Source: Moniliophthora roreri (taxonomy: Eukaryota > Basidiomycota > Agaricomycetes > Agaricales > Marasmiaceae). Taken from it: DNA of 64,000 nucleotides. Below, one piece after another: positions 45,515 to 57,688 of this stretch. A program made the position numbers and the translations under genes. The stretch is from NCBI GenBank assembly GCA_001466705.2, contig LATX02000035.1, positions 372,001-436,000 of the forward strand. Reading direction: 5' to 3'. How positions within the stretch are numbered: the stretch's first letter is position 1; the number at the start of each line of letters is the position of its first letter. Under the pieces are notes generated by a model. The model searched no databases, was not told the origin of the DNA, and saw nothing but the letters and a program-made list of their open reading frames with translations.

Positions 45515-46321
45515 ATGCTGAGCTTTGAGCAACAAAACCAAAACTCCAATGCATCAGCTCAATCAGCTCAATCTCAGCCACAAATGCGCCTTCGAGACGA
45601 GATTCCCCAGATAAATCAGCCTGCCCAACGAAACGGTCGCAAACGAAAATCTCCTCCCACAAATCCAGAGCCCCAACCTCCCCCTCAACCACCCCAGCCC
45701 CAGTCTCAGCAAACTGCGGCTCCCCAGAATCTCCAGCATGTCCTACCAGCTCATCTCATGCACCACTCTTTCCCATTCGCCGGTCCTCCTCCTGGATCCG
45801 ATTACACACCTGCGGGCATCCCCCCACAGCCCAATGCTCCCCACCAAAACCCTTCTCCATCACAAGACGTTCAGCAACCCTCAACCCAACAGCAGCAGCA
45901 GCAGCAGCCACCTGCGACCACCGGTGCTGGAAGGCAGTTGAGTAACAGTAAAAGGGCAGAACAGAACAGAAAGGCACAGCGAGCGTTTAGAGAGCGTCGA
46001 GACCAGTGAGTCTTTTTACCATTCTTGTTCATTGCCATCTAAAAAGAAAAACATCTTCAAAGACATGTCAAAGCACTTGAATCCCGCTCCCAATTGCTTG
46101 ACGCTGCACTGGCATCCGCTGATGAAGCCAATCGTCGGTGGGAAGAGTGTCGGGCGCTCGTTGACCAACTCAGGGTGGAGAATGCTACCCTTCGGGCAGC
46201 ACTGAGCCAGCATGTCCAGGTGTTACCCATTCCTCCTGTAATACCAGGCCAAGAGCAGGCGCAGAAGGCCGAAGGAGGGAATAAACCAGAATCTGGTGAA
46301 GCAGGTGTCAAGTCGAATTAG
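45515..46321 (+). CDS. bZIP transcription factor, AP-1/YAP-like basic region
   Basis: Two exons (45,515-46,006 and from about 46,067) give a protein of roughly 250 aa. The N-terminal half is Gln/Pro-rich, including a seven-Gln run, and suits an activation domain. The basic region SNSKRAEQNRKAQRAFRERR carries the fungal NxxAQxxFR signature of the YAP/PAP1 class. The leucine zipper follows (VKALESRSQLLDAAL, then LRVENATLRAAL). The tail is Glu/Gly-rich and ends GEAGVKSN. There are no clustered Cys residues of the redox-sensing kind, so an oxidative-stress role cannot be assumed. The zipper is split from the basic region by the intron. Confidence 0.9.
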
Positions 46322-46974
46322 CATATATGGACTGAAACACAGACTTGCCTCCAGTTTCTTCGTCTTCGGATCGTCCTTGTAGATTCCTTGTCCAAGTCCT
46401 CTTCTTCGTCATTGTGGTAGTCGTCGAACTTGTATGTATCATTATCCTGGTTGTCGTCTTTGTCGATATCTATTCGTCCTTGTGTGGATAAGTCGTCCAA
46501 TAATGTCGCCGTCGTCTTGAGCAGGTTGTGATGAGAACAGAAAGCAAGGCGTTCAAATTTTATGTAACCTCCTGATAGTGTCTTTGTAAACGTCTTTGTC
46601 ATCGACAGTATACCGGTTGTAATAGAATGGATTTCAGAGCTCTGAATGGATTGCAAGGTTGCAAGGACTTTCGAGGTTAAGTAGTACGTGTGGGTCCCCG
46701 CGATCGAGCCTAGATATTGAGGTTTCTCCCAAACTTTATACACCTTCTATGGCCCACTCTGCTGCAGTAACCCCCAAAGCGTTTGGCACTATCCAAGGAT
46801 ATACTGGCTCTCTTGAACCACTCCTGTCATGCCGACCGGTCAGCCGTGTTGCTCTTGACGTGTCAAGCACGACATACACTGACGGCGTTCCGCACAGCGT
46901 CGAAGCGATATCAACCCTGGCATTCACCTCGAGTTCGAATTGTGTCTCGATTCGCGTCTGGTCCCACCTCCGCA
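46322..46974. other. intergenic region between the bZIP gene and the F-box pseudogene
   Basis: About 650 bp with only low-quality short frames. Part of it will be the bZIP 3' UTR. Confidence 0.4.
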
Positions 46975-48645
46975 ATGCGCGCTCTCAATGGCTTTTACCT
47001 GGACGATGATATAATTAACCGGATTCTTTGCTCATCCGACTTTGGTACCCTTTATGCAGCCATCCTGACCGCTAAATCCTTCTATCGCGTTTTCCAAACC
47101 CATCCAAACTCTATTCTCCGTGCCGTAGCCCACAACGTATCAGGCCCGGCTATATCTCAGGCTCTGCGATACATTCGCTTCGTTGACGGTAATGACAAGG
47201 ACGAGGCAGATTAAACCAACATCAATATCAATGCTGCCGAGATACATCGACTTGTAGAGGCTCGCAGAACCCAGGATTTGGAGGATTTCTTTAGTTTCAC
47301 GTACGTAGGGCAATACTCCCTTGTATGAATTCAAACTAACAAAGGGTTGCAGACACAAAAATCGTAAATCCAAAACAAGTCAGTTAACCTACCTCGAATC
47401 ATGGCGGTTCAAACGCGCTCTGTACCGCATCATGCTCTACAGCCATATTTTTCCTGGAAGTAGATGGCTCAGTGAAGATGGGAGGCAGGAAGACGCCAAC
47501 GATGATGAGGATGAGTCGGAAGACTGAAGGCAGAAATGAAAAAGTATCTGGAGAAATACCCTACAGAGGAATTGCTGCAGATTCAGTGTGTCGTTATTTC
47601 TGGTTGAGGTAGTAAAGTGGGCAACCGCCATGGAAGGAGATTTCCCTTTCGCTGAATCGCATTGTAAGCCACACCTGATTCTCTGTGCTTCTATCCTTCT
47701 TATGCTAATTTACTGCAGATTATGGTGATTTAGCTCTTGCAGCCGGGCCTGCAGCCATCCATAGTTGCATGCAGTCGCATTCAGCTGAGGATATTCTTGA
47801 AGCATAGGAGTGTTACAATGGCTCTGAGGAGGATGTACACCCTATCATATTCCGGTATCTATCTGACCCCCTTTCCATGCTTTACCAAGACTGCAGAGTC
47901 ACTCTCCCCACATCTGGGGATTTTGGATCAATTCTTGACAGTGTTGAAGGGGAAAATGACCCATGTCAGTATGTACAAACCAAAGCCATAGATGGTGACA
48001 GCTGACTGTTTTCTCAAGGTGATCAATGTCAACAACTTGCCAGATTCTGTCAAAGCAGTCAGTTATATTCATTTGAATACCATCTTTCTAGTGCTCATGA
48101 CATAATCAAACAGCAGCATATGATTATCTCTGCAACAAGAACTGCACCTTTGCTGTGTACAACATCCCATTTCTGCTCAAGGGTAATCTTAGTGAAAATC
48201 TCACTGAAAGGATCAATGTGGGGAATGAGATTGAGGACCTTCCCCAAGGAGCTAATGTATACACTATTGTGGAAGGAATCCTCCAAAGCAATTACAAATA
48301 ATCACCATTTGTGGACAGGAAAAAGAATGATTGGTTCTGCAATGAATGTCTGCTTCTGCTCTTCAGAGAACATTTACACCTTTGGTTGCTGGAGAAAAAA
48401 GAGAAAGGTTTGCTTCACAGGTGCCTACCATCATGCTGTTTCTAACTAGTCAAACTATCTGAAGTAGGTGAAAGGATTCTAAAAAACTGCTTGTGAGTTT
48501 CTCTTGTTGTATAGTCAATAATCTATTTGCTGGTTGCTGTCTCCTAGGCATGGATACAAATGTAAAATGCAAACTCATGATCCATACCATGCTCAGACTC
48601 TAAATCATCTCTGCAATCCAGACCCCACAAAGTGGGAATGAAACA
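46975..48645 (+). pseudogene. broken F-box-type gene of an expanded agaric family
   Basis: Family-like segments appear in order: MRALNGFYLDDDIINRILC, SDFGTLYAAILTAKSFYRV and HNVSGPAISQALRYIRF, then a TAA at 47,212. The frame continues as EIHRLVEARRTQDLEDFFSF, and after an intron as TSQLTYLESWRFKRALYRIM and LYSHIFPGS. A stop and a frameshift precede KKYLEKYPTEELLQIQCVV. Then come GDLALAAGPAAIHSCMQSHS with a TAG, FLLKGNLSENLTERINVGNE, a TAA, WFCNECLLLLFREHLHLWLL, and the C-terminus HAQTLNHLCNPDPTKWE. So one full-length gene is broken by at least three stops and one or two frameshifts. In this family the N-terminus is an F-box-like substrate-adaptor module; that assignment is from memory. The part after 47,855 has no CpG. 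Confidence 0.7.
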
Positions 48646-48738
48646 ATTTTTTTCCTGAGATAGCTTTCCATTACTCTTGTAGATCATAAATGTAGGTCAA
48701 TAAAATAAAATCATTATAGCCTTGCAAACTTGAGGAGA

Positions 48739-49798
48739 CTAGTTTGTTTTCTTGGATGCAGAACCTAGTTTCTGGCCACCAAAAATCTTTCTTCTCTGCT
48801 TCATCATATGAGTGTACATAACATACAATCCTGCCACTCAATAAATGTTATGAATGAAGATAAAGAACTACCAAGTTCACCAGGCCACCAAATAATAAAA
48901 AGGACTCCTCTGAAGTAGTCATACGGTCCCCATTTCCCTGAAATCCAGCTCTTTGACAGTGGGTTGGAGCTTGGAAGCATTGAATAACTCAGGAAGGCTT
49001 CCGATCCGGCACCCAACGGATACAGGACACAGAATGTCATGTAGCGGAGGTACGTCAACATTGGTGGTTCGTGTCCAAGCAGAGCGGATGCATAGAACAA
49101 ATATCGTATCACCTCCGTCAACGACCAGGCAAATACCATTAACGTGAATAAGGGATTGGTGGGAGCCTGGAAATCAATCGAGACACATAAATCACAGAAC
49201 CTTCAAGTAATGAAGTGGGACGAACATTAGAGAATTGCTCTACTACCCTTCAGACCAAGAAAAGCCGACTGGAGACCTGCATAGCCGTCGTCTGCAAGGG
49301 GCTCCTAACCCACCCCAAGAGCGCATGCATCACCTCCATCAAAGCGAAGCTTTGTACAACCGCTGTAGCTGTTCCAATGCGAGTATAAGTAGTCGAAGAT
49401 CTGCGATAGACTGGTAATAGCCATGTCGGTAACGAGGCTTCAATTCCAGACACGCTGAGTGGCGATTTCGTTGAACGTAGGAATTTAGGTAAGAATCGTG
49501 AAAGAGTCGATGAAGCGGTCGTCGATGTCAAAGGTAACCGCAGAAGCCTTTCCGTCAGGGTCGAAAATGTGTATGAGGGTGAAAATGAGAATGTATGACC
49601 AGCCAATAGTCAAGAGAACATTGTAGAAAACAAGGTAGTACCTTATAATTTGTATTGCTCCTGCGTTCAAGATTGAGCGTAAATTCTACTGATGGAAATA
49701 TGGCTGACGCTCGAACCTGATTCAGTACGTTGAGTTGTAGCCAATGTTTTTTCAGGTACAGGAGGAGCAGTTGCTGCAAAAACTTTGGGTTTTGCCAT
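48739..49798 (-). CDS. PHS1: very-long-chain 3-hydroxyacyl-CoA dehydratase PHS1
   Basis: The third step of the ER fatty-acid elongation cycle (dehydration of 3-hydroxyacyl-CoA). From the ATG at 49,798 (MAKPKVFAATAPPVPEK) an intron leads to IIRYYLVFYNVLLTIGWSYI. Then come VVQSFALMEVMHALLGWVRS, TAMQVSSRLFL, and after an intron APTNPLFTLMVFAWSLTEVI, RYLFYASALL, LTYLRYMTFCVLYPLGAGSE and YFRGVLFIIWWPG. The last exon gives LYVMYTHMMKQRRKIFGG and ends KKTN, a KKXX-type ER retrieval signal, TAG at 48,739. Several membrane helices are evident. The TExxRY segment characteristic of the family is intact. One junction, between FDPDGKASA and the segment SGIEASLPTWLL, could not be resolved in frame with standard splice sites. 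The 3' end lies in a CpG-free tract. Confidence 0.85.
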
Positions 49799-49931
49799 GG
49801 TAGCGAGGTAAAGCGAGGGGTTATCTATCTATCCGATAAGTGCTCAACATTCCTTATACTGCTTGTATTGTATGCACTACTACAAAATGTCCCTAATTAA
49901 AATCTTGACAAACTGTGTGGTCTTAGGCAAA

Positions 49932-52220
49932 TCATTCTCCAGAAAGTATTCGATAAAGCGGTGCCATCGACTCGCCTTCCATCCTCAGAGCCTGAAATAT
50001 GCCAAAATAACTACCTCGCGCAACAATCTCATATGAGAATGCACCACTCGCCCCCGTCCTCTTAGTGCCAAGTTTGACACTGGCAGCGTCGTCATTATTG
50101 AAAGCGATGTTGATCAGGATATGCGGGAATAACTCTGGTAAGGATTCAAGATAGAGATCATCCGTTAAGCCACCATCATCGCCCAGGCTGATGATGACGG
50201 CTGATGTGGTGAGAACGGAGTTTCCGCTTGCGCGTTCCGGAGACGATGCCGAGTACACGGGAATGAATATTCGATGGTTATCGACGACCGCAGCACGCTG
50301 AACAAGTGCGGATTCGACCATCGCACCGATCGTATAGCTCTTTGACTTGGAAGAGGCAGTGTCAATAAAGTGCGTGAAATGGATCCAAGCGTTTGGGAAG
50401 ACGTGACCTATCGTCGGGAGTTCCGTAACAAATTCACTACGGATGGTGGAAAGGTTTCGCTCCCCGAAGAGTATCTTCAGATACTCCAGGACTCTGACAG
50501 GTATGTTACTGCGGTTAAATGGATCTGCCAGTACCCTTGTCGATGAATAATCTTGTGCATGTAACAGTAAGAGGCGGAGCGCGATCTGTGAAGAGGGTTC
50601 CCGGATTACACCGTGCGATAAACAGTCATGCAGTAACTGCATCCAATTGCTTCGAGAGCAAATCTCAGGTTCCGGGATGGCCTCCACGTCTATGCTCATA
50701 CTCTCTGGTGTTAAAGAGAGGATATGAGGAAAGGTGTCTTCGGCGAATGTCAGGTCGGCATCCATGGCGTTCGCCTCCGCATGGACAAGTGTCAGTCCGA
50801 GGAGGTGAGCAAGATTGGTCATTTCCTTATACCTGTCAACAACGACAGCTGCACCTCGCAGGTACGACAATGCACGCCCTACAACACTCTGAGCATTTTC
50901 ATTGGGATTTATTCCGGCATGACAGATTGCCCTCCACCTGTCGTGATAGTCGCATGTCAATGCAGGGCGCTTGCGAGAGTTTCCGATTCTCTTACATTCT
51001 ACGTCCGCTAAGGAACTCCTGGATTGACTTTCGAAGACTTCCTGAAGGCAGATCGAGTGGCAGGGGCACAAAGGCAGGATCGTGGTACGATGATGGAAGA
51101 GTGTTTTCGAAAGCTCCCGGCGTAACTTCATTGGAACATTCAATGTTAAGCAGGGACCGGGAGGTTATGTGGAAGAACATGATCGGAAGGTGGACAAATA
51201 GAGATGAGAGAATGATCATGGTGTATTCGGCTTCTTCAAGAGCGTCAGCGTCGTCGAACGAAATAACGAGTTTCATATCCCTGCGCGTTGAGGACTCCCC
51301 GCCTGTTAACCGACTGATCTGAGAGATCAGTGACTCTGCGGCGGCTTTGGCTTGTTCTGAAGCCGATAAGTAAGGTTTTAGGTATAAGACGAGAGAGGAC
51401 TCACTTTTGCATTGTGATTTGAGAACATCCGTTGGCCATGGGTCGATGCTAATGAGGTCAATCTATCGACATGGAGCATTCTGAATTATTGGGTAAACTG
51501 TGAAAACTGATGTGCGTACCGTTAGGGCCCTGACTTCCTCATAAATCTGCGCCCTATGTGAACAAAAGTAATCTTTCCATGCCTGAGCCAGTTCACGATA
51601 GCCATGATGAACCTCCCATGTCTGCATCTCTTGGCGTATTCTTGAGAAAAGGGCCACGAGAAACCAGGCGCAGCGCATTGAATGGCTCTCCGAGGATTCT
51701 GGGATATCTTCAGAATTGTAATGAACTCGAAGTATTTCCAGGATAGAAACATCAGGATCAGGATAGCCTACGAACAAGGGGGGTCAGTCAACTTGGTGTG
51801 GATCATAACATAGGTGTAATGACGTACAGGTATTGCCACCGTCGCGACTGAAGATAAATGGAATGACGATAACATGTGAGCCCAATTCGTGTGCTATGCG
51901 AGACTTGACAAAACTTGCAGGCTGAAGGACCTCTGTTGGTTGAACATTTTCTGGAGAACAGTCATTCTGTCGGTGCAGAGGAAATTCGAGGAGGAAAGCC
52001 ATGGGAGAAATGATCGGGTATAGTGGACCATATTAAAAGGCATCAAATAGGAGCTCGATTCAACGCCCTGTTCACTGGCGTTTTTCTGTTGGTATCGAGA
52101 TTGCATTGATATGGACTTTCGCATCGCTCCTTGCTCGGTCTCAATTGAATGATCTCCCAAGGGTCCGGGTTGCTTGTCTAGCCAGTGCTGGGGAACAAAT
52201 CGGGCCAATTGTTGTGTCAT
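49932..52220 (-). CDS. predicted P-loop NTPase-like protein of an expanded agaric family
   Basis: Start ATG at 52,220 (MTQQLARFVPQHWLDKQPG). A 62-nt intron joins ...LMPFNM to NDCSPENVQPTEVL. Then PASFVKSRIAHELGSHVIVI and PFIFSRDGGNT join over an intron to CYPDPDVSILEILRVH. Then come WFLVALFSRIRQEM and YRELAQAWKDYF. Further exons give MKLVISFDDADALEEAEYT, a Walker B-like strand, and PLPLDLPSGSLRKSIQEFLS. A 71-nt intron joins GRRM to WRAICHAGINPNENAQSVVG. The C-terminal 300 residues follow to TGA at 49,932. Order and spacing recall the lineage-expanded agaric proteins with an LVIAFDEAH-type Walker B that have been linked to CR/Crinkler-like NTPases; this is recalled, not checked. A Walker A Gly-rich loop is not visible: only a KS pair in ASFVKSR remains, so nucleotide binding is doubtful. 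Confidence 0.6.
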
Positions 52221-52353
52221 GGCTCCAATATGGTCCTTTGAAGCTGGCAAATTTCGAATTCCGTTCAATTGCACTGACGGTATAACGAGATATAGATTTG
52301 CGTGGCTACACGCAAGACACCGTGCGCTCGGAAAGAGTAGTGATTGATTAGCG
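52221..52353. promoter_or_regulatory. 133-bp divergent promoter region
   Basis: It separates the outward-facing starts of the NTPase-like gene (-) and the GCFC gene (+). No particular motif is claimed. Confidence 0.4.
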
Positions 52354-55231
52354 ATGAATCTGATGATGGTGGATGAATTCAGAGCTGGAGAAATTACTGA
52401 CGCGACCGCGACCGACTCTGACTCTGCCTCTCATCTCATGTTCAAACAACGAACAAAATCTAAACCAGCCCAGCGCACAAGGCCCTCGTCGCCAGAAGAA
52501 GAAGATAATGAATCTGCTACAGTGACTGCCGAAGAGTCACCTTCAACTCTAGTTAAAAAGTTCAAGGACAAGACGAAACGAAACGGGCCAAAGTCTAGAC
52601 TCAGTTTCGGCGGAGGTGAAGACGAGGACGAGGAGGGCGGTGAGGCATTCCGGGTCAAAAAATCCAAGCTGAGTCGGAAGCTTACATTGGGAAAGCATCC
52701 TGTGTATGTCTTCATGCGTCGTATTCTTGCTGCAGCTACTAAACCCCAATGGTTTCTTTAGAAACATACCGACAAACCTCGACCAAGCTACCATCAGCGC
52801 TAGTCGCCCCACCTATGATCAAGCATATCTCAATGAACTTAAAGCAAAGACTCCCTCAGCACGGGCACCCATTCTCTCCTCAGATCCATATGATGCAGAC
52901 ATGTCCGTCGAGGTGGACGATATCCCAGGTACAAGCATCGCAGGTGAGGGTCATCTCTACGCCTGACCTGACGGTGCATCCAATAATGTTGTTTAGAGAC
53001 TTCGGACATTATGACAATAATACCGTCCGAATCTTCCATAAGAATGGCGAAAGAAAGAAGAGAACGCCTACGAGCATCAAAAGCTTCTGGGAACGAAGAC
53101 TTTATATCTCTATCTGTCACAAAATCGGAGTATCAAGGTCCTCATCCAGAAAGCAGGCTTATGAGAGAAGAAGATGAGCTTGGGGAGGCAGATGAAGGTA
53201 TGTCAGGACCAAATTATTATTTTTTCTCCTATTCTCATGAAGTCATGCCAAATAGAATACGCAGAGTATACCAGTGCACAAGAAAGAATAGCTCTCAGTA
53301 AAAAGTCACGGAAAGCTGAAGCTACCAAGCGCCGCGAAGCCATGAAGGAGATGATTGCAGACGCGTGCGTAGCCGTCTTTCTTTCTCCAGTCTCAACATC
53401 TGACTCCACCCTAGTAACGAAGAAGATGAGGAAACAGCCGAATGGGAGCAGGAACAACTTCGACGAGGTGGACACATTCGAGGAGAAACACCCTCATTCT
53501 CACCGAAGCCAGCCAAACGAACCTACAAACCCGCACCAAGTAAGTCATTCACGATCCCATGCGCCTCTGATCTTCATTTTTCTATTCAAACAGTTCCGCC
53601 TGTAACCCCGATACCTACACTAAGCTTGTCCCTTGCTCGCTTGACACAACAAATGTCCCAACTGACCACCTCGCATGCTAACAATACCGCTGCCCTCAAT
53701 ACGCTTGCTCAAGAGCGAGAACAAGTCGACGAAAGAGAGAAGGAGATGAGAGATCTTGTCGGTAAAGCCGAGGAGAAGCGTGCCTGGTTCGGTTCCTTCC
53801 GGGAGTGGATAGAAGGAGTGGCAGGTTTCTTAGATGAAAAAGTAGATCTTTTCAACATTCTGTCCAGATTGGAAGGCTTAACTCTATCTTTAGTACCCAA
53901 TGCTTGAAAAACTAGAAGAAGAACACATCTCGCTGCTCAAAGAACGCTTTGACATGATAAATAACCGTAGGCAGCAAGATGACGAAGATGATTTATCCAC
54001 ATTCCTTGGGCCTCTGCCTCCAGCTCCAGGAAATGATACTACAGTGGAAGAAACTGATGAATTGGGAAGAACCATACCTAAATCGGACCCGGTAGCTCTC
54101 AGACGCCAACGTCGATCCGCTCGTTCCGTCCGCCACCAAGAGCGGCAGATGCGTCAAAAGGCGAAGCTTGCGGAGGAAGGGTATTCGACCGATTCTGAGA
54201 TCCCCACTGTGGATGAGGATGCTTACCGAGCCGCCCTGCGATCTGTAGCGACGCGAACTCGAGATGTGTTGTCCGATGTAAAGGCAAAAGAGTTTCTGGA
54301 CCCTGGGAAAGGACAGTGGAGTGTTTGGAGGGAGAAGTACATGGATAGCTATGTTGGTGCGTGGGGTGGGCTGGGTGTCGTCAGTGTATGGGAATTTTGG
54401 GCGAGACTTGAATGTGTTGGTTGGGATTGCATTGAGGTTCGTTCTACATTAAGCTCTCAGCCACGATGCTTATCGTTGTTATACTCAGGAAGCGAAAAGC
54501 TTCGACAGTTTCCGTTGGTATCAAGGGCTTTACGACTACTGCCGCCCCGGAGACACCAACAATGCAACTAGGGAATTAGGTCCCGATGGCGACCTGGTAT
54601 CTTCCATGATCACCACTGCTATAATACCGAGGCTATCAAAGGTTATCGAAGGAGGTGCACTGGATGTTTACTCGCATTCACATATCAGGAGAGCGATAGA
54701 TCTAATGGAAGAGATCGAGGCGAGTATCGAAAAAGGCAGTCCAAAGTTGCAGGTGCGCATCCTTATCTCTCGGAACCACGATCTCAGCTAACTAAATAGG
54801 ATAGATCTTGACCAAGTCAGTAGTAGTGTGCTTTGAAAGAGCTATCTATGAAACAGAGAAATTGCTGGCCGAATTCACTGCTGCAGCCGTTACCCGGACA
54901 GCTCTAGCTTTCGACCCAGAATCTGTGCCTTCAAGGCAACGCTTTTTGACACGCAGGGTGAAGTTGTTATCAAATCTACTGCGGTGGCGCAAGTCGGCCG
55001 GGGAGAGATTCGGGCTTGGGCAACTGGCTGCTCGGATCGTAGATGGATTGGTGGTGGAAATCGCAGATGAAGGTTGGGAGGTTGGCGGAGCAGACGTTGT
55101 TCAGACGGTGAGCATGTTGCGGTTCGTCATGCTTCAGGTGACGCTCATTCGACTGAAATTCACAGGTGGCTGGGATGCTGCCTCCAGAACTCGTCACAAA
55201 CGGCATCAAAATAAGGTTAAATAGCCGTTGA
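52354..55231 (+). CDS. GCFC/NTR2-domain protein (PAXBP1/GCF1-like, splicing)
   Basis: Relatives act in spliceosome disassembly (NTR complex) or as PAXBP1. From the ATG at 52,354 the N-terminal NTR2-like part is acidic and basic by turns (LMFKQRTKSKPAQRTRPSS, FRVKKSKLSRKLTLGK). Next come TYDQAYLNELKAKTPSARAP and IMTIIPSESSIRMAKERRER, a coiled coil (LTQQMSQLTTSHANNTAAL), and RRQRRSARSVRHQERQMRQK. Then the GCFC domain: KEFLDPGKGQWSVWREKYMD, GLGVVSVWEFWARLECVGWD, then SFDSFRWYQGLYDYCRPGD. The C-terminal helices end ELVTNGIKIRLNSR, TGA at 55,229, after an intron ending at 55,166. At least ten short introns are inferred; some middle junctions are approximate. Confidence 0.85.
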
Positions 55232-55286
55232 GGATGTATAGTAGAATACACTAATGTACAGCAGGATCAGCTTGCCATACGCCATG

Positions 55287-57310
55287 TCATTTGACGGACC
55301 GAATCAACCTGTTGTTAACACTCGGAGAAAATCCTATTTTGCCTCCGGAAGAGTAGTCGAAAGTCGAATACCCTGGTGGATGGATGATGTCTTAGCATTT
55401 ATCGCATAAAGGAAAGATCCGCATTCTTACATGATTTCAAAAATTCATCCCCTGAAATGTCTCATACTCATCAACATCAGTTAGCAGCAGGGTCATCTTG
55501 CGACTTACCTATGATAGCCAATGTCGGGGGCCACGAGTCATCCAGGATTGCAATAACGCCTCCTACACAGCGACTGAAGATGGGTGCGACTCAGGTTCCA
55601 CAATCCCACCATAGTGGTATTACTTACTTTGGATTCGACGCGGACATACCTGTGAATGTCAGCGTAATCCGTGGCGGCAAGCAAGCCGTTTATACCTTGA
55701 TTGAAATCATTTGGGTGCACAGGGAATGAATTTTGACCAAAGGTGAATGCTACTGATATCCCGGAGCTGGAGCACGGGAATGTGTAAAAACCTGTCGTCT
55801 CTCAGATGTCTGAAATATAGTAAACTAGGGAGACTCACCAGGACCATACTCTTCGGCAGGCTCCGCTCCTGGGATCTATCAAGGAAGAAGGGTGTGAATG
55901 GTGAGAGGGGAATCCCCCGGAAAGATCTTCACCATAGAGTATAACTGATTTGCAACGTGCCCAGGAAGATATATGAGTGTCGTTCCAGTGTCGATAGCCT
56001 GGAGTACACATGAGATAGTACACATGAGATACCTGCATGAAGGACGCTATCACTGCCTACCGCGGATATGGGTTCGCTACGGTCGACAAAGCTAGCTTCA
56101 GAATTCTGAACCCGAATCCCGTTCAAAGGGATCGACCAATAAGCCTGCTGGGTGTCAGATGGTGGAGTGTTCTCGTAAATCCATAACTTACACGTTGAAG
56201 GACAGGAACCCAACTAGGCGGGGAAACAGCTTTAGACGGATCGAAACATCCCAAGCAAACCTAAGATAGATCAGAGAGGTCGAATTAATGCAAGGATCAC
56301 ATAATACCTCTGAACCGTCTCTTCTTCCCCTTTCGAGGTGTACCGAGAAGATTGGAAGGTCAACTTTCCCTTCCAGAATTGCATTCTCCATAAAGGTGTG
56401 CTGCTCACACTGTGCGATGGTGGAAAAAGCAAAACCCAAAATGCCGTCGTTGGGGTATTCTATGAAATCTGAACTTTGGTGGTTGATGGTGGCGAAGGTT
56501 TGATTGTCGACGCTAATACTAGAGACGGCGACTCGGTCCGTGGCCGTTTTGCCATGGACCCAGCCTGTTCCCTGAGGCGAGGCAAGAAGAGTGTTCAGCT
56601 TTGCAAGTTGTAGAGAGATTTTTGTTCGACTGACGTAGAAAACTTGGAACGGCGAGCCTTGGTTTCGGTACGTGGAACTTTTGCTGGGATCGTATTGCTT
56701 CGACTCGCATTGAGCACAGTTGCTTGGAATCCACTGATGAACTCGGTTTCACTAGACAAGTACAAGGAAGAAATGAGGGGGGAGAAACGCACGAGATCGC
56801 TTGAGCCTGTATCAATATCCACAGTAAATGTTTGTGGTGGAGTTCCGATACCGCAATCTCCATAGTAGATCAAGTCCAATCCATCCTCTATGTTGTCGAC
56901 AAGAGGCATCATGGGTGGTAGGAGGGCCGCTTCGGCTTGGATGACACCGTCAACGACGACGTCTACTGGGGCCGACTCAAACATTTGATCGATGAGGACA
57001 TTAACGTCAGGGTATCGTTGGTTGACGAATTCGGAGATATCGTTGGCAATGTTGAGCTGAGAAATTCGGCGCCGAGCAGGGGAGTACTTTTTCAAAACGG
57101 CATCTAGCTCGTTGTGCTTTGGGTATTGATCAAAAAAGAGCAACTAAAAGAGAAAGATAGACTGACAGAGAATTCAAAGTCAAAATCTCTGCCGCTACTA
57201 GCTGGATAAGCGCTAAACGAGCGACGAGAAATAGGAAGTATATGTCCAGTTTTTGCACACGAAACTTGCAGAAAAATAAAGAGCGTGAGGACAGCAAGTA
57301 GTCTGAACAT
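55287..57310 (-). CDS. secreted aspartic protease (pepsin family A1)
   Basis: From the ATG at 57,310 the signal peptide is MFRLLAVLTLFIFLQVSCA. A propeptide follows (about 130 residues, with the basic KKYSPARRRI). The mature part starts near YYGDCGIGTPPQTFTVDI with the first catalytic DTGSSD, spliced to LWIPSNCAQCESKQYDPSKS, then SSTYRNQGSPFQ. VSSISVDNQTFATINH and PNDGILGFAFSTIAQ follow. The second catalytic site is GIDTGTTLIYLPGH. Later exons give FYTFPCSSSGISVAFTFGQN and CVGGVIAILDDSWPPTLAII, then GDEFLKS joined to WYSTFDYSSGGKIGFSPSV. Stop TGA at 55,287. Both Asp sites and the Cys pair after the first are present, so it should be active. About a dozen introns, none over 75 nt. No GPI signal is seen at the C-terminus. 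Confidence 0.9.
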
Positions 57311-57688
57311 GGTGGATAAGCTCAAAGAGCGAGATGGAATGAGATGGAATAGCAATCGACGCGTCGCGGTCATTTTCCATTTTTTATTCACCGCGTTCCG
57401 GCATTTTATGATTACACCGCAAGTCGGTTTCCTTTGGTGCAAGCGGAGAAGGCGACAAGAGTGATGAAACAGTTTATGAGCATTATGGGGAGGCTGGAAT
57501 ATAAACTTCACCATCTGTCGATGCGAGCGAGCCTTTTATGCAAAAAATCGTGGACATGGTGCAAAAATAGCGGTCTGCGTTCCAGACACCGTAGCTTCCG
57601 GTTGATACCTGCAACCAGGACTAACAAGGGAAAAGGGGCTGTTGCATGGATATATACTGTGTACATGATCATAATGATAACTAGTCAG

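Noticed and set aside
50519..51322. A 267-codon plus-strand frame.
   Set aside because: It lies antisense to the NTPase-like gene, whose exons and splice junctions are consistent across the same stretch.
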